DNA of 7,644 nucleotides from Candidatus Altarchaeota archaeon (lineage in GTDB: Archaea; Altiarchaeota; Altiarchaeia; IMC4; SCGC-AAA252-I15), in contig JAPKXP010000071.1 in assembly GCA_026394745.1 (NCBI GenBank), forward strand, positions 1-7,644, read 5' to 3'. Below the pieces are notes generated by a model. It ran no database searches and was not told the origin of the DNA. It was given only the letters and a program-made list of their open reading frames with translations. Positions within the stretch are counted from its first letter, which is position 1. Every line of letters starts with the position of its first letter. Both the position numbers and the translations under genes were made by a program. Shown piece after piece: positions 1-5,787 of the stretch.

Positions 1-46
1 GGCTCACAGACAAGCCAATCAACGCCGCAGCTAGAACATCCTCCAT
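1..46 (-). CDS. 5' end of an unidentified gene (partial, runs off left edge)
   Basis: Reading leftward from an ATG at 46-44, fifteen codons are open to the window edge and give MEDVLAAALIGLSVS. After the acidic start this is hydrophobic, so it could be the beginning of a membrane segment, but that is a guess from 15 residues. The start lies only 9 bases after the stop codon of the secreted protein at 56-829 on the same strand, which fits a tightly packed operon. No Shine-Dalgarno sequence of good quality is visible in the gap. Function unknown. The stretch is too short to exclude chance; the operon-like spacing is the main support. Confidence 0.4.
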   Translation of the reverse strand, partial: MEDVLAAALIGLSVS

Positions 47-55
47 TCTATTCCA

Positions 56-829
56 CTACTTATCGCCAGACTTCTCGCGCGCAATCCTCCTTAAGCGTGC
101 GATATAAGACATAAGGAATCCTATCGCAAGAAGCGACGCCATCAGAAGATAGTCTGCCATACTGAACTTGTCGAGCAGGCCCCCGCCCTCATTACTGCCG
201 TACGAGATGTTCGACGGAGTGAAAGTCCAGATTGGCACCCCCCTATAGTTCAACGCAACCGCCTTGACGATTCCCGGCGTCTCGCTCAAGTCATACGAGA
301 AGTACTTGATACTCTTTTCGTTGGTCTCGTATACTACCGTCTCGTTGACTCCATCATGGCTTAAGAAACCTATTTCCATGACGTTCATCTGCTTCTGCAC
401 TGAGTAAAACTTTAGAGCGCTGACGTTCTCCTCTGCATCTGCAATCCCCGCCACCCTTACCACGCCGGACTGAACCTCCTTCTCTCCCGGAACTGCAGAA
501 CTCACGCACGTAAGCTCAGGCGGATACCCGGACCACACGACATCCAGGTAATTCGACAAAGACGAAATAATCCTCGTGGCCTTGCTGAGGCTGGAGCCGT
601 TCGACGGCGCTCCAACATAGACAAGGATCCACCCGCACCTTCCGCTGAAACTCTTCAACGTGGCATTGAACTCGTAAATGTCTTGGACCTGCATGGAAAC
701 GTTGTCGTAGGACGAAACCAGCGAAAGAAGACCTGGATTGTCTCCGACGAAACAAACGTCGGCATTCGCTAGCGATGATGCAGCGCAAAGTAAAATCAAA
801 ACAATGAATACCCTAAAACCAGATGCCAT
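56..829 (-). CDS. Secreted, C-terminally membrane-anchored surface protein of unknown function
   Basis: This is a 257-residue protein when started at the ATG at 829. It opens with a typical signal peptide (residues 1-23, MASGFRVF, a hydrophobic core rich in L/I/V/A, ending ANA before DVCFVGD). A 22-codon GTG extension to 895 is open but would bury the signal peptide, and the TATA-like box at 851-860 fits a leaderless start at 829. The ectodomain starts with alternating strands and helices (VCFVGDNPGLLSLV, then GWILVYVGAP), perhaps a Rossmann-like fold, followed by a beta-rich part. Several N-x-S/T sequons are present (NVS, NAT, NGS, NET, NIS). Near the C-terminus a membrane segment (about 226-243) is followed by a basic tail (RLRRIAREK), so the bulk should face outward. 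I do not recognise the family. It probably shares an operon with the gene starting at 46. Confidence 0.8.
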   Translation of the reverse strand: MASGFRVFIVLILLCAASSLANADVCFVGDNPGLLSLVSSYDNVSMQVQDIYEFNATLKSFSGRCGWILVYVGAPSNGSSLSKATRIISSLSNYLDVVWSGYPPELTCVSSAVPGEKEVQSGVVRVAGIADAEENVSALKFYSVQKQMNVMEIGFLSHDGVNETVVYETNEKSIKYFSYDLSETPGIVKAVALNYRGVPIWTFTPSNISYGSNEGGGLLDKFSMADYLLMASLLAIGFLMSYIARLRRIAREKSGDK

Positions 830-850
830 ATACCTATTGACGTTACCTAA

Positions 851-860
851 CTTAAAAATT
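851..860 (-). promoter_or_regulatory. Probable TATA box for the secreted protein at 56-829
   Basis: On the minus strand this reads AATTTTTAAG, centred about 26 bases before the ATG at 829. That spacing would put transcription initiation at or within a few bases of the start codon, a leaderless mRNA, and it supports the internal ATG over the GTG at 895. Not tested against a matrix. Confidence 0.5.
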
Positions 861-921
861 CCATCTATACTACAATTGACGGCGAAAAGCGGCACATATT
901 TATCAACCCATTCGTAACATC

Positions 922-931
922 TAATATTATA
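922..931 (+). promoter_or_regulatory. Probable TATA box for the pilin-like gene at 963
   Basis: The sequence TAATATTATA lies about 36 bases before the ATG at 963, predicting a transcript with a leader of roughly 10 bases. No Shine-Dalgarno sequence is seen before the ATG. Together with the minus-strand box at 851-860 it makes 830-962 a divergent promoter region; nothing else is visible in that 133-base gap. Confidence 0.45.
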
Positions 932-962
932 CTACTATCTTGAAGTATCAATTAGAATCAAG

Positions 963-1550
963 ATGCAGAATAAGAAGGAGTTAGGCCTTAAGGAATACCT
1001 GATAACAATCGTAGGCATTATCCTGTTGTTTTGGTTGGTTGACGGATTCCAATATCTCCAAGGGATTAACTTAAGCGATGGAGGCCTGTTCAGCACACCA
1101 CAAGTCGCGCCTTCAAATAATTTCGTCGTTGTAACTCCAGTAGGCCTCGGTGAACTGACTTTTGAAGGCGCCTTCAAAGCAGAGTTCATCAACTCCGCTG
1201 CAGACCCCGCTACCGTGACTGCTGTGTCATTGAACAACCTCAACTCAAAGGGCAATTGCACGGTAACCACCAAATTCCCCATTACCTTGAATCCAGGCGA
1301 CAGATTCAACCTGAATGCCGGGGAATGCGCCGCCAGCGGGGCTCGCGTGGGCAAGTCCTACAAGATTGTAGCCTACATTACCATGACCACCACAAAGAAG
1401 GCTCGGATGTTAGCTCAGACGGCGTCATGGAGCAAGACTCCTTCAGGACAGTCGAATGCAAGCGATTTTGAACAGGCGAACTCTATTCCTGACGGAGACT
1501 CTACTGTAGAGTTCACGTCTGTAGGGACCTTCAGCGGAGTATATCTTTAG
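963..1550 (+). CDS. Pilin-like membrane-anchored surface protein with a degenerate class III signal
   Basis: A 195-residue protein. Basic residues at 4-5 precede LGLKEYL and a hydrophobic helix (about 12-28), followed by a beta-rich, Thr/Ser/Asn-rich ectodomain with two cysteines (C99, C122). GLKEYL aligns with GAMEYL of the class III signal in the next gene, with the same Glu placed before the helix. However, the residue at the would-be cleavage position is Glu6 rather than Gly, so processing by prepilin peptidase is doubtful and the protein may stay as an N-anchored form. The head resembles residues 89-177 of the next gene's product: F75-x-N-x-A, then V-T, then C99 exactly 24 residues after F75, matching F89 and C113 there. 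Sequons NCT (98) and NAS (165) are present. The next gene begins 54 bases downstream but has its own TATA-like box. The pilin relationship is inference from motif spacing. Confidence 0.8.
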   Translation: MQNKKELGLKEYLITIVGIILLFWLVDGFQYLQGINLSDGGLFSTPQVAPSNNFVVVTPVGLGELTFEGAFKAEFINSAADPATVTAVSLNNLNSKGNCTVTTKFPITLNPGDRFNLNAGECAASGARVGKSYKIVAYITMTTTKKARMLAQTASWSKTPSGQSNASDFEQANSIPDGDSTVEFTSVGTFSGVYL

Positions 1551-1572
1551 GTAAAAAGTATTTCTTCATGAG

Positions 1573-1582
1573 ATATTTTTAT
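1573..1582 (+). promoter_or_regulatory. Probable TATA box for the large class III signal protein at 1605
   Basis: ATATTTTTAT is centred about 27 bases before the ATG at 1605, predicting a leaderless mRNA. This supports the ATG over an in-frame TTG at 1596. It also implies that this gene can be transcribed independently of the pilin-like gene 54 bases upstream. Confidence 0.5.
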
Positions 1583-1604
1583 TCACTCTCCCCTATTGTT
1601 AACC

Positions 1605-3488
1605 ATGTCAAAGCGCGGTCAGGGTGCTATGGAGTATCTGATGACCTATGGCTGGGCTATAATAGTCATAATGGTTGTGGGCATCGCCATGTGGCGCCTA
1701 GGACTCTTCAACTTCGGCGGCACGCCTATGACGTCCTCAGGGTTCAGCGTGCTGAAGCCCATGCTAGCCTCATGCAGTCGCGATGAGGCAAGATGCAGCC
1801 CGTCAACGCCATGCGTTGGAATGGGCGGCCCTTTAGGCGCGTGGGATGAAGCTCCGTTAAATTGTGTTTTCACCAATAATGCAGGCGTGGACATAGCCAT
1901 CACTGACATAGACGTCTATGACAGCAGTTCAACCGCCCCGTGCGGGGCTGTTAGCGTCACCGACAAGCCTGGCAATGGCCTGTTCCAGACTGCACCCAGA
2001 GGAGTTGCGATATACTATAGCGGTGGTTCTAAAACGGGTACTTCCTGGGGTGCCAACAATCAGTGTCCTACTGGAGTCTCCTACTGCCTGCTTGCACCTA
2101 AAGGCAGCACATTCCTGGTTAGTGCAGTAAGCTGCCCGCCGGAATTCCCCGGAAACGACGCCTTCAGCGGAGGCACAACCACCGCAATAACCGGAACACC
2201 CTACACCATGAGCGCAACCATAACCTACCAAGTAAATATCGGGGGTAAGATAGTGACTAAAAAGGACACTGGAACCATCCGCGGCTCCAGAACACCAGCC
2301 CGAACACAGTACATAGACTCGTTCAGCTGCCCCTACGTGTACGTCTGGGACGGCAGCTCATACAACTTCGTCTCAGACATAAACGGACCAGGCATAATGG
2401 CGCTGCCAGATTACACGCGCACGGGAGTCAACGGATTCTACGTCCCAGACTCCAAAGACTACGTGATTATACCTGAAGGCCTGATGAAGCCAGACGGCGG
2501 GAAATACAGGGTACGCCTGGCTCAAGTACCTGACGAAGTAAGCTACACGGACGAAGTCGGGCTATGGACTCTAGACCATCCCCCAGACATGGAAGTATAC
2601 AGCCCGCAGTGGGGTTTCATGGGGATGGACCGTCCTGAAGGCTTCAAGGTCTACACAGCACGCGATGAAAAGCTTCCGGCATCTGCTATCGCAGACGATG
2701 GCATGGACGTGCTAAACAAGATAAGCAAAGTCGACAAGGACTACGCCAGGAAAGACGACGGAAGATACTATGAAAACTTCACGATAGACCTCGGAGACCT
2801 CAGGAACGCGCCAAGAATAAAGTTCATAATCAACTCAAAGACAAAGTTCAACAACGAGGCAGGATTCAGCAGGCCCATAGAGAACACCATAAGCGTCAAG
2901 AAGAATGGGGCGTGGGTCAAACAGAATTTCGTCGTGCCGCACGGCGAGGCGAGGATCGGAATCGTTGACATGACCGATTTCCTGAAGGATGCAGACGACT
3001 ACGTGATAATCCTTTCACTACACTACGGCGACGTCGACCTAGACTACTTCGCGGTCGACACTAGCATGGACGAGCCGGAAAAAGTGCTGATAACCCGATA
3101 TGAACCAATCAAAGCCATCCTACAGCATACGATAAGAATCACAAAGTACTATTCCGGCAATGCCACAAGGTACGGCGACGTAACCGAACTGCTGTCAGCA
3201 GAAGACGACAAATACGCGATAATGACCTTAGGAGACCACGTTGAGCTGGAGTTTGAGCAGCCGCCTGCCGTAGAAAACGGCCTTGTGAGGGACATCATGC
3301 TTTACACGAACGCCTACTTCAAGAACGAGTACGCCAAGAAGGCTTTAGGCGAGCAAGACGACAGGATAGAGCCACTGCCATTCCACGCAATGGGCACATA
3401 CCCCTACAACCAGAGTGCGGAACACTACCCTGACGACGTAGAACACCAGAATTATTCAAGGGAGTACAACACCAGAATAATAGCGTAG
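1605..3488 (+). CDS. Class III signal (type IV pilin-like) protein with a large WDG/DHP ectodomain
   Basis: A 627-residue protein starting MSKRGQGAMEYLMTYGWAI. This is a canonical archaeal class III signal: R4-G5 before the predicted prepilin peptidase cut, Q6 after it, E10 at +5, and a hydrophobic helix at about 11-33. Residues ~40-230 form a Cys-rich, Gly/Ser/Thr-rich head (C57, C64, C70, C87, C113, C154, C161, C177), probably disulfide-bonded. From ~236 a second domain starts with SCPYVYVWDGSSYNFVSD (C242, W248-D249-G250) and continues through IIPEGLMKPDGGKYRVRL to LDHPPDMEVY (D324-H325-P326). I recognise this as an ectodomain pattern seen in bacterial and archaeal surface proteins, but cannot name the family. 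The remaining ~290 residues are acidic and Tyr-rich, with sequons NFT, NAT, NQS and NYS and no C-terminal membrane segment. It is far longer than ordinary pilins (about 100-200 residues), so a minor tip subunit or a surface protein held by its N-terminal helix is more likely than a major fibre subunit. Confidence 0.88.
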   Translation: MSKRGQGAMEYLMTYGWAIIVIMVVGIAMWRLGLFNFGGTPMTSSGFSVLKPMLASCSRDEARCSPSTPCVGMGGPLGAWDEAPLNCVFTNNAGVDIAITDIDVYDSSSTAPCGAVSVTDKPGNGLFQTAPRGVAIYYSGGSKTGTSWGANNQCPTGVSYCLLAPKGSTFLVSAVSCPPEFPGNDAFSGGTTTAITGTPYTMSATITYQVNIGGKIVTKKDTGTIRGSRTPARTQYIDSFSCPYVYVWDGSSYNFVSDINGPGIMALPDYTRTGVNGFYVPDSKDYVIIPEGLMKPDGGKYRVRLAQVPDEVSYTDEVGLWTLDHPPDMEVYSPQWGFMGMDRPEGFKVYTARDEKLPASAIADDGMDVLNKISKVDKDYARKDDGRYYENFTIDLGDLRNAPRIKFIINSKTKFNNEAGFSRPIENTISVKKNGAWVKQNFVVPHGEARIGIVDMTDFLKDADDYVIILSLHYGDVDLDYFAVDTSMDEPEKVLITRYEPIKAILQHTIRITKYYSGNATRYGDVTELLSAEDDKYAIMTLGDHVELEFEQPPAVENGLVRDIMLYTNAYFKNEYAKKALGEQDDRIEPLPFHAMGTYPYNQSAEHYPDDVEHQNYSREYNTRIIA

Positions 3489-3500
3489 CTTCCCACCTTT

Positions 3501-3866
3501 TTACTTGCGGCGCAGCTCGTGATGATGCCTGCCGTAGTCGTCGTCAAGCCTCACCACGTCATCGAGCTCCGTAGTGCTTACCTCAAGGATTACTGCCTCA
3601 TCGTCCAAAGCCTCAATCCTGTGGTTGACTCCAGGCGGAATGGTAACCGACTTGCCCGACTCGACCACCTCCACCTCCTCACCTAAAGTAAGCCTTATCC
3701 TGCCTTCATAGACGTGAAGCGTCTCCTTCTTCCTCTCGTGGAACTGGTGGCTTAAGCGGTGGCCCTTATGCACCTCAAGAATCTTCCCGACGTACTCGTT
3801 CTCCACGGCAAAGTGTATCTCCCGCCCCCAAGGTTTTTCAACAACCTTTATGTCATGGTAGTTCAT
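3501..3866 (-). CDS. Stand-alone cupin, mannose-6-phosphate isomerase (type II) like
   Basis: A 121-residue single-domain cupin. The N-terminal VVEKPWGREIHFA and the C-terminal LDDVVRLDDDYGR are hallmarks of the isomerase half of bifunctional mannose-6-phosphate isomerase/GDP-mannose pyrophosphorylases. Cupin motif 1 is GHRLSHQFHERKKETLHVYEG, broken here as GHRLSHQFH then ERKKETLHVYEG (candidate metal ligands H40 or H43, and E48). Motif 2 is GKSVTIPPGVNHRIEA (H82). The family interconverts mannose-6-phosphate and fructose-6-phosphate in the cytoplasm, but related stand-alone cupins have other sugar substrates, so specificity is not certain. No signal peptide or nucleotidyltransferase domain is present. 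It converges on the large class III protein with 12 bases between stops. Placed among probable glycoprotein genes, it might feed sugar-nucleotide synthesis, which is inference only. Confidence 0.85.
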   Translation of the reverse strand: MNYHDIKVVEKPWGREIHFAVENEYVGKILEVHKGHRLSHQFHERKKETLHVYEGRIRLTLGEEVEVVESGKSVTIPPGVNHRIEALDDEAVILEVSTTELDDVVRLDDDYGRHHHELRRK

Positions 3867-3888
3867 GTTTAGACTAATAACTGTTGGG

Positions 3889-3937
3889 GAAAAGAAAATA
3901 AAAAGAAGAACATGGACCCCGCCAAATAAGGCGGGGT
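3889..3937 (-). terminator. GC hairpin plus T-rich tract after the RDD gene
   Basis: A perfect 8-bp inverted repeat (ACCCCGCC at 3916-3923 and GGCGGGGT at 3930-3937) surrounds a 6-base AT-rich loop. Read on the minus strand, it begins 13 bases after the RDD stop codon and is followed within about 10 bases by a run dominated by T (3891-3910). Archaeal polymerase terminates mainly on T tracts, so the tract may be the active part, and the hairpin may help or may protect the 3' end of the RNA. Confidence 0.6.
3894..3905 (-). promoter_or_regulatory. Probable TATA box for the cupin gene, inside a T-rich tract
   Basis: On the minus strand this reads CTTTTTATTTTC, centred about 34 bases before the ATG at 3866, predicting a leader of roughly 7 bases. 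No Shine-Dalgarno sequence is seen. The same T-rich tract lies just downstream of the hairpin that follows the RDD gene, so it could serve both termination and initiation. Confidence 0.45.
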
Positions 3938-3950
3938 GCCTTAATATGGC

Positions 3951-4394
3951 TTACTCGACGACCTGCGTTCCAGCAATCTTGTCGCCGAAGCGCTCCCCGT
4001 CCTTGTCTACGAAAAGCATTATAAGCTCGACGAACATCATTAACGGAATCACGTAGACGATGTTCCTAAAGAGGGACTTCTTGTAGTCGCATGCTTTACC
4101 CTCCTTGGTTACTACTTTCATGCCAAGCAGCTTTTTGCCTAAGCTTCTTCCGCCGAACAGGCCGTCCTTAATCAGCATGTAGCCTACAGAGCATATTACC
4201 GCAACAGCCCAGCCTAATATCATTATCGGCAGGGCTAATACAGCCAAGAAGCCCATTTTTATCGCAGCAGCCAATACTGTTATCACCATGCTGCCGCCGA
4301 ATGCTATCAGCATCCCGACCATAATGCAGGCAACCACTACAACGTAGTCTATCAGAAATGCCAAAATCCTCTTCAATAACGAAGCTTTAACCAT
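3951..4394 (-). CDS. RDD family integral membrane protein
   Basis: A 147-residue protein with the three conserved positions that name the family: R9 and D16 in the first membrane helix (KRILAFLIDYVVV), and a late Asp in RFGDKIAGTQVV (D138). The typical GGRSLGKKLLGMKVV segment (81-95) and R110-N111 lie between them. About four hydrophobic segments are apparent (roughly 10-32, 35-58, 59-76 and 112-130). The length is normal for RDD proteins. The family is functionally heterogeneous, and some members have been linked to ion transport, so no substrate is assigned. It has the only clear Shine-Dalgarno sequence in the window and a TATA box further upstream. It is divergent from lipoprotein A and followed by a hairpin terminator, so it is probably monocistronic. 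Confidence 0.88.
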   Translation of the reverse strand: MVKASLLKRILAFLIDYVVVVACIMVGMLIAFGGSMVITVLAAAIKMGFLAVLALPIMILGWAVAVICSVGYMLIKDGLFGGRSLGKKLLGMKVVTKEGKACDYKKSLFRNIVYVIPLMMFVELIMLFVDKDGERFGDKIAGTQVVE

Positions 4395-4400
4395 GTTTTT

Positions 4401-4407
4401 TCACCTC
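4401..4407 (-). promoter_or_regulatory. Shine-Dalgarno sequence of the RDD gene
   Basis: GAGGTGA on the minus strand lies 6 bases before the ATG at 4394. It fixes the start codon and shows that this mRNA has a leader, unlike most neighbouring genes. Confidence 0.75.
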
Positions 4408-4441
4408 AAAATTATTTTTAGCGTAAAATAATTGACGAGGC

Positions 4442-4450
4442 GTTATAAAT
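4442..4450 (-). promoter_or_regulatory. Probable TATA box for the RDD gene
   Basis: ATTTATAAC on the minus strand is centred about 52 bases before the ATG. Initiation about 25 bases downstream would give a leader of roughly 27 bases, enough to contain the Shine-Dalgarno sequence at 4401-4407. Confidence 0.55.
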
Positions 4451-4474
4451 ACCACATCCAAGGCTAGGATAACT

Positions 4475-4483
4475 GTTTTTTAA
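4475..4483 (+). promoter_or_regulatory. Probable TATA box for lipoprotein A
   Basis: TTTTTTTAA-type sequence (a run of T followed by AA) centred about 27 bases before the ATG at 4506, predicting a leaderless mRNA. This favours the first ATG over a second in-frame one at 4515. With the RDD elements it accounts for the intergenic region 4395-4505. Confidence 0.5.
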
Positions 4484-4505
4484 TGACTTTCCATAATTTA
4501 TTAAC

Positions 4506-5735
4506 ATGGGCCCAATGAGATTCTCTGTCATTCCCCTCTTTCTTGCGTTGGCTCTCGTCTGCGGGTGTACCGTCCAGTCTATAACGGACAGCGGGCAAAA
4601 TAACGTTGCATCGTCGACGACCCTGTACAACGTTGTTTGCACGCCGCCGAAAATCAAGGTCGGGAACGAATGCTGCTTTGACCTCAACCATAATGGAGTA
4701 TGCGACAAGTTCGAGGCTAAGCCTTCGCCTGGAGATGAGACGGAAGACACGGAGCCTGAATCTCCGTCGCCGACTTTAAAGCCGTCATCCGGAGAAGACA
4801 ATACGTTTTCAGCAACACCCACAACCCTACAGTCTGGGGCAACTACGACCATTCCAAAGACCGAATTCACGCTACCCCCCTCGCAGACTACGCTACCCAC
4901 CACGGACACAACGCTCCAGGGGATAGAAAACAACACTCTGCCGGAATCCACCAGCACCACCATCCCAGAGTCCGCTAACGCCTCGACGACCACCCTCCCT
5001 TTTACCTCAACATCCATCCCCCAAGGTACTTCAACGACTACGCTAACCGCTCCAACGAGTACCATCCAGTATACTACCTCCAATACCTCAACGACCACGT
5101 TACAGAATGCTCCGACGACTACTCTACACGGGTTCTTGAGCACTTCGACTACGATATACACAACAAGTTCCACGATACCCTACACTTCAACAACGATTCA
5201 TGTCGCCATCAACGCAACGTCGTCGACCACAACGACGTTGTATGAATTCAAATATTGCCCAGAGATAATGCCTCTGACTAAAAACGCCTGCTACATCGGA
5301 ACATGCGGGAAAGGGTACGTGTGCACCTACAGCGGCGACGGCAATGCGAAAACGTACTGCTCTTGCGTTCTAATAACGCAAACGACAACCACATTATCTT
5401 CGAAAGCTTGCGGGGATTCACAGCCCTACTGTAACGGAATCTGCCCTGCGGGAAGCGTGTGCGCGTTGCTATTCAAGACTGTGACCTTGCCTGGCACAAA
5501 CATAACCACTTCAGGAACAGGAAACTGCGAATGCTTCCACACAACCACAACGTTAAAGACACCGACCACGACTATAACAACTAGCTCTTCAACGACCACA
5601 ACCCTCAGAACATACTCTACGACCACCATAAAGTCTTCAACCACGACCACCTTAAGGCATTCATCGACCACCACGCTTTCTAGACGGTGGGGCCTGAATT
5701 TCTCCAGGATAGAAATCCCTGATGTCACCTCCTAA
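4506..5735 (+). CDS. Lipoprotein A: mucin-like stalk with two six-cysteine modules
   Basis: A 409-residue protein. The signal peptide ends in a lipobox-like LVCGC, making C21 the likely lipid-anchored residue. Residues 45-70 form a small domain (CTPP...GNECC then DLNHNGVCDKFE) whose last 12 residues match an EF-hand loop (D59, N61, N63, G64, D67, E70), with C66 at loop position 8. Residues ~86-247 are Thr/Ser/Pro-rich with many TTTL or TTTI units, a mucin-like stalk. Two Cys modules follow: C251, C262, C267, C273, C285, C287 and C302, C309, C313, C319, C341, C343, each preceded by TTTTL. A second Thr-rich stretch (345-391) leads to a short non-repetitive end (WGLNFSRIEIPDVTS) with no membrane helix. 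Six N-x-S/T sequons are present (N142, N158, N193, N236, N332, N398). It is paralogous to the next gene, 52 bases downstream. A role in adhesion or recognition is inference. Confidence 0.87.
   Translation: MGPMRFSVIPLFLALALVCGCTVQSITDSGQNNVASSTTLYNVVCTPPKIKVGNECCFDLNHNGVCDKFEAKPSPGDETEDTEPESPSPTLKPSSGEDNTFSATPTTLQSGATTTIPKTEFTLPPSQTTLPTTDTTLQGIENNTLPESTSTTIPESANASTTTLPFTSTSIPQGTSTTTLTAPTSTIQYTTSNTSTTTLQNAPTTTLHGFLSTSTTIYTTSSTIPYTSTTIHVAINATSSTTTTLYEFKYCPEIMPLTKNACYIGTCGKGYVCTYSGDGNAKTYCSCVLITQTTTTLSSKACGDSQPYCNGICPAGSVCALLFKTVTLPGTNITTSGTGNCECFHTTTTLKTPTTTITTSSSTTTTLRTYSTTTIKSSTTTTLRHSSTTTLSRRWGLNFSRIEIPDVTS
4638..4715 (+). other. N-terminal CC/EF-hand-like motif of lipoprotein A
   Basis: Encodes residues 45-70: C45-PP motif, GNECC, then the loop D-L-N-H-N-G-V-C-D-K-F-E. 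It has acidic or amide side chains at loop positions 1, 3, 5, 9 and 12 and Gly at 6, as in EF-hand or dockerin calcium loops. Position 8, usually hydrophobic, is Cys. Calcium binding is inferred. Confidence 0.6.
4761..5246 (+). repeat. Thr/Ser/Pro-rich TTTL stalk of lipoprotein A
   Basis: Encodes residues ~86-247, an irregular protein-level repeat of (S)TT(T)L/I units spaced by Pro/Ser/Ala-rich linkers. The DNA uses all four Thr codons, so the repetition is conserved at the protein rather than the nucleotide level. A similar stretch encodes residues 345-391 (5538-5678). Likely an extended, O- and N-glycosylated stalk. Confidence 0.7.
5256..5534 (+). repeat. Two six-cysteine modules of lipoprotein A
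   Basis: Module A1 is encoded at 5256-5366 (residues 251-287) and A2 at 5409-5534 (302-343). Both follow C-x(6-10)-C-x(3-4)-C-x2-G-x2-C-x(11-21)-C-x-C. A1 ends CSC and A2 ends CEC. They are separated by a TTTTL linker. Confidence 0.75.
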
Positions 5736-5758
5736 TCCTTCCACCGGTCTAGGCATAC

Positions 5759-5767
5759 TTTTTTATA
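5759..5767 (+). promoter_or_regulatory. Probable TATA box for lipoprotein B
   Basis: TTTTTTATA is centred about 25 bases before the ATG at 5788, predicting a leaderless mRNA. Lipoprotein B can therefore probably be transcribed independently of A, although the T run could also serve as a terminator for A. Confidence 0.55.
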
Positions 5768-5787
5768 CCCTAAATCAATAGTTTACC

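Noticed and set aside
830..895. GTG extension of the secreted protein by 22 codons
   Set aside because: It would put a Cys-containing, non-signal stretch before a clear signal peptide, and the TATA-like box at 851-860 would fall inside the coding region.
935..1354. 139-codon open frame on the minus strand
   Set aside because: It lies antisense to the pilin-like gene, has no recognisable motif or promoter, and would overlap that gene's promoter region.
1596..1604. TTG start three codons before the class III signal protein
   Set aside because: The ATG at 1605 gives the normal short basic leader (MSKRG) of class III signals and the expected distance from the TATA-like box.
1935..1948. Perfect inverted repeat GCCCCG-TG-CGGGGC
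   Set aside because: It lies within the coding region of the large class III protein and encodes ordinary head-domain residues; the 2-base loop is too tight for a good hairpin, so I treat it as chance in GC-rich codons.
4418..5173. 251-codon open frame on the minus strand rich in VVVE-like runs
   Set aside because: It is the antisense of the Thr-rich stalk of lipoprotein A: ACN Thr codons read in reverse give Val and Glu runs. It overlaps a well-supported gene and its promoter region.
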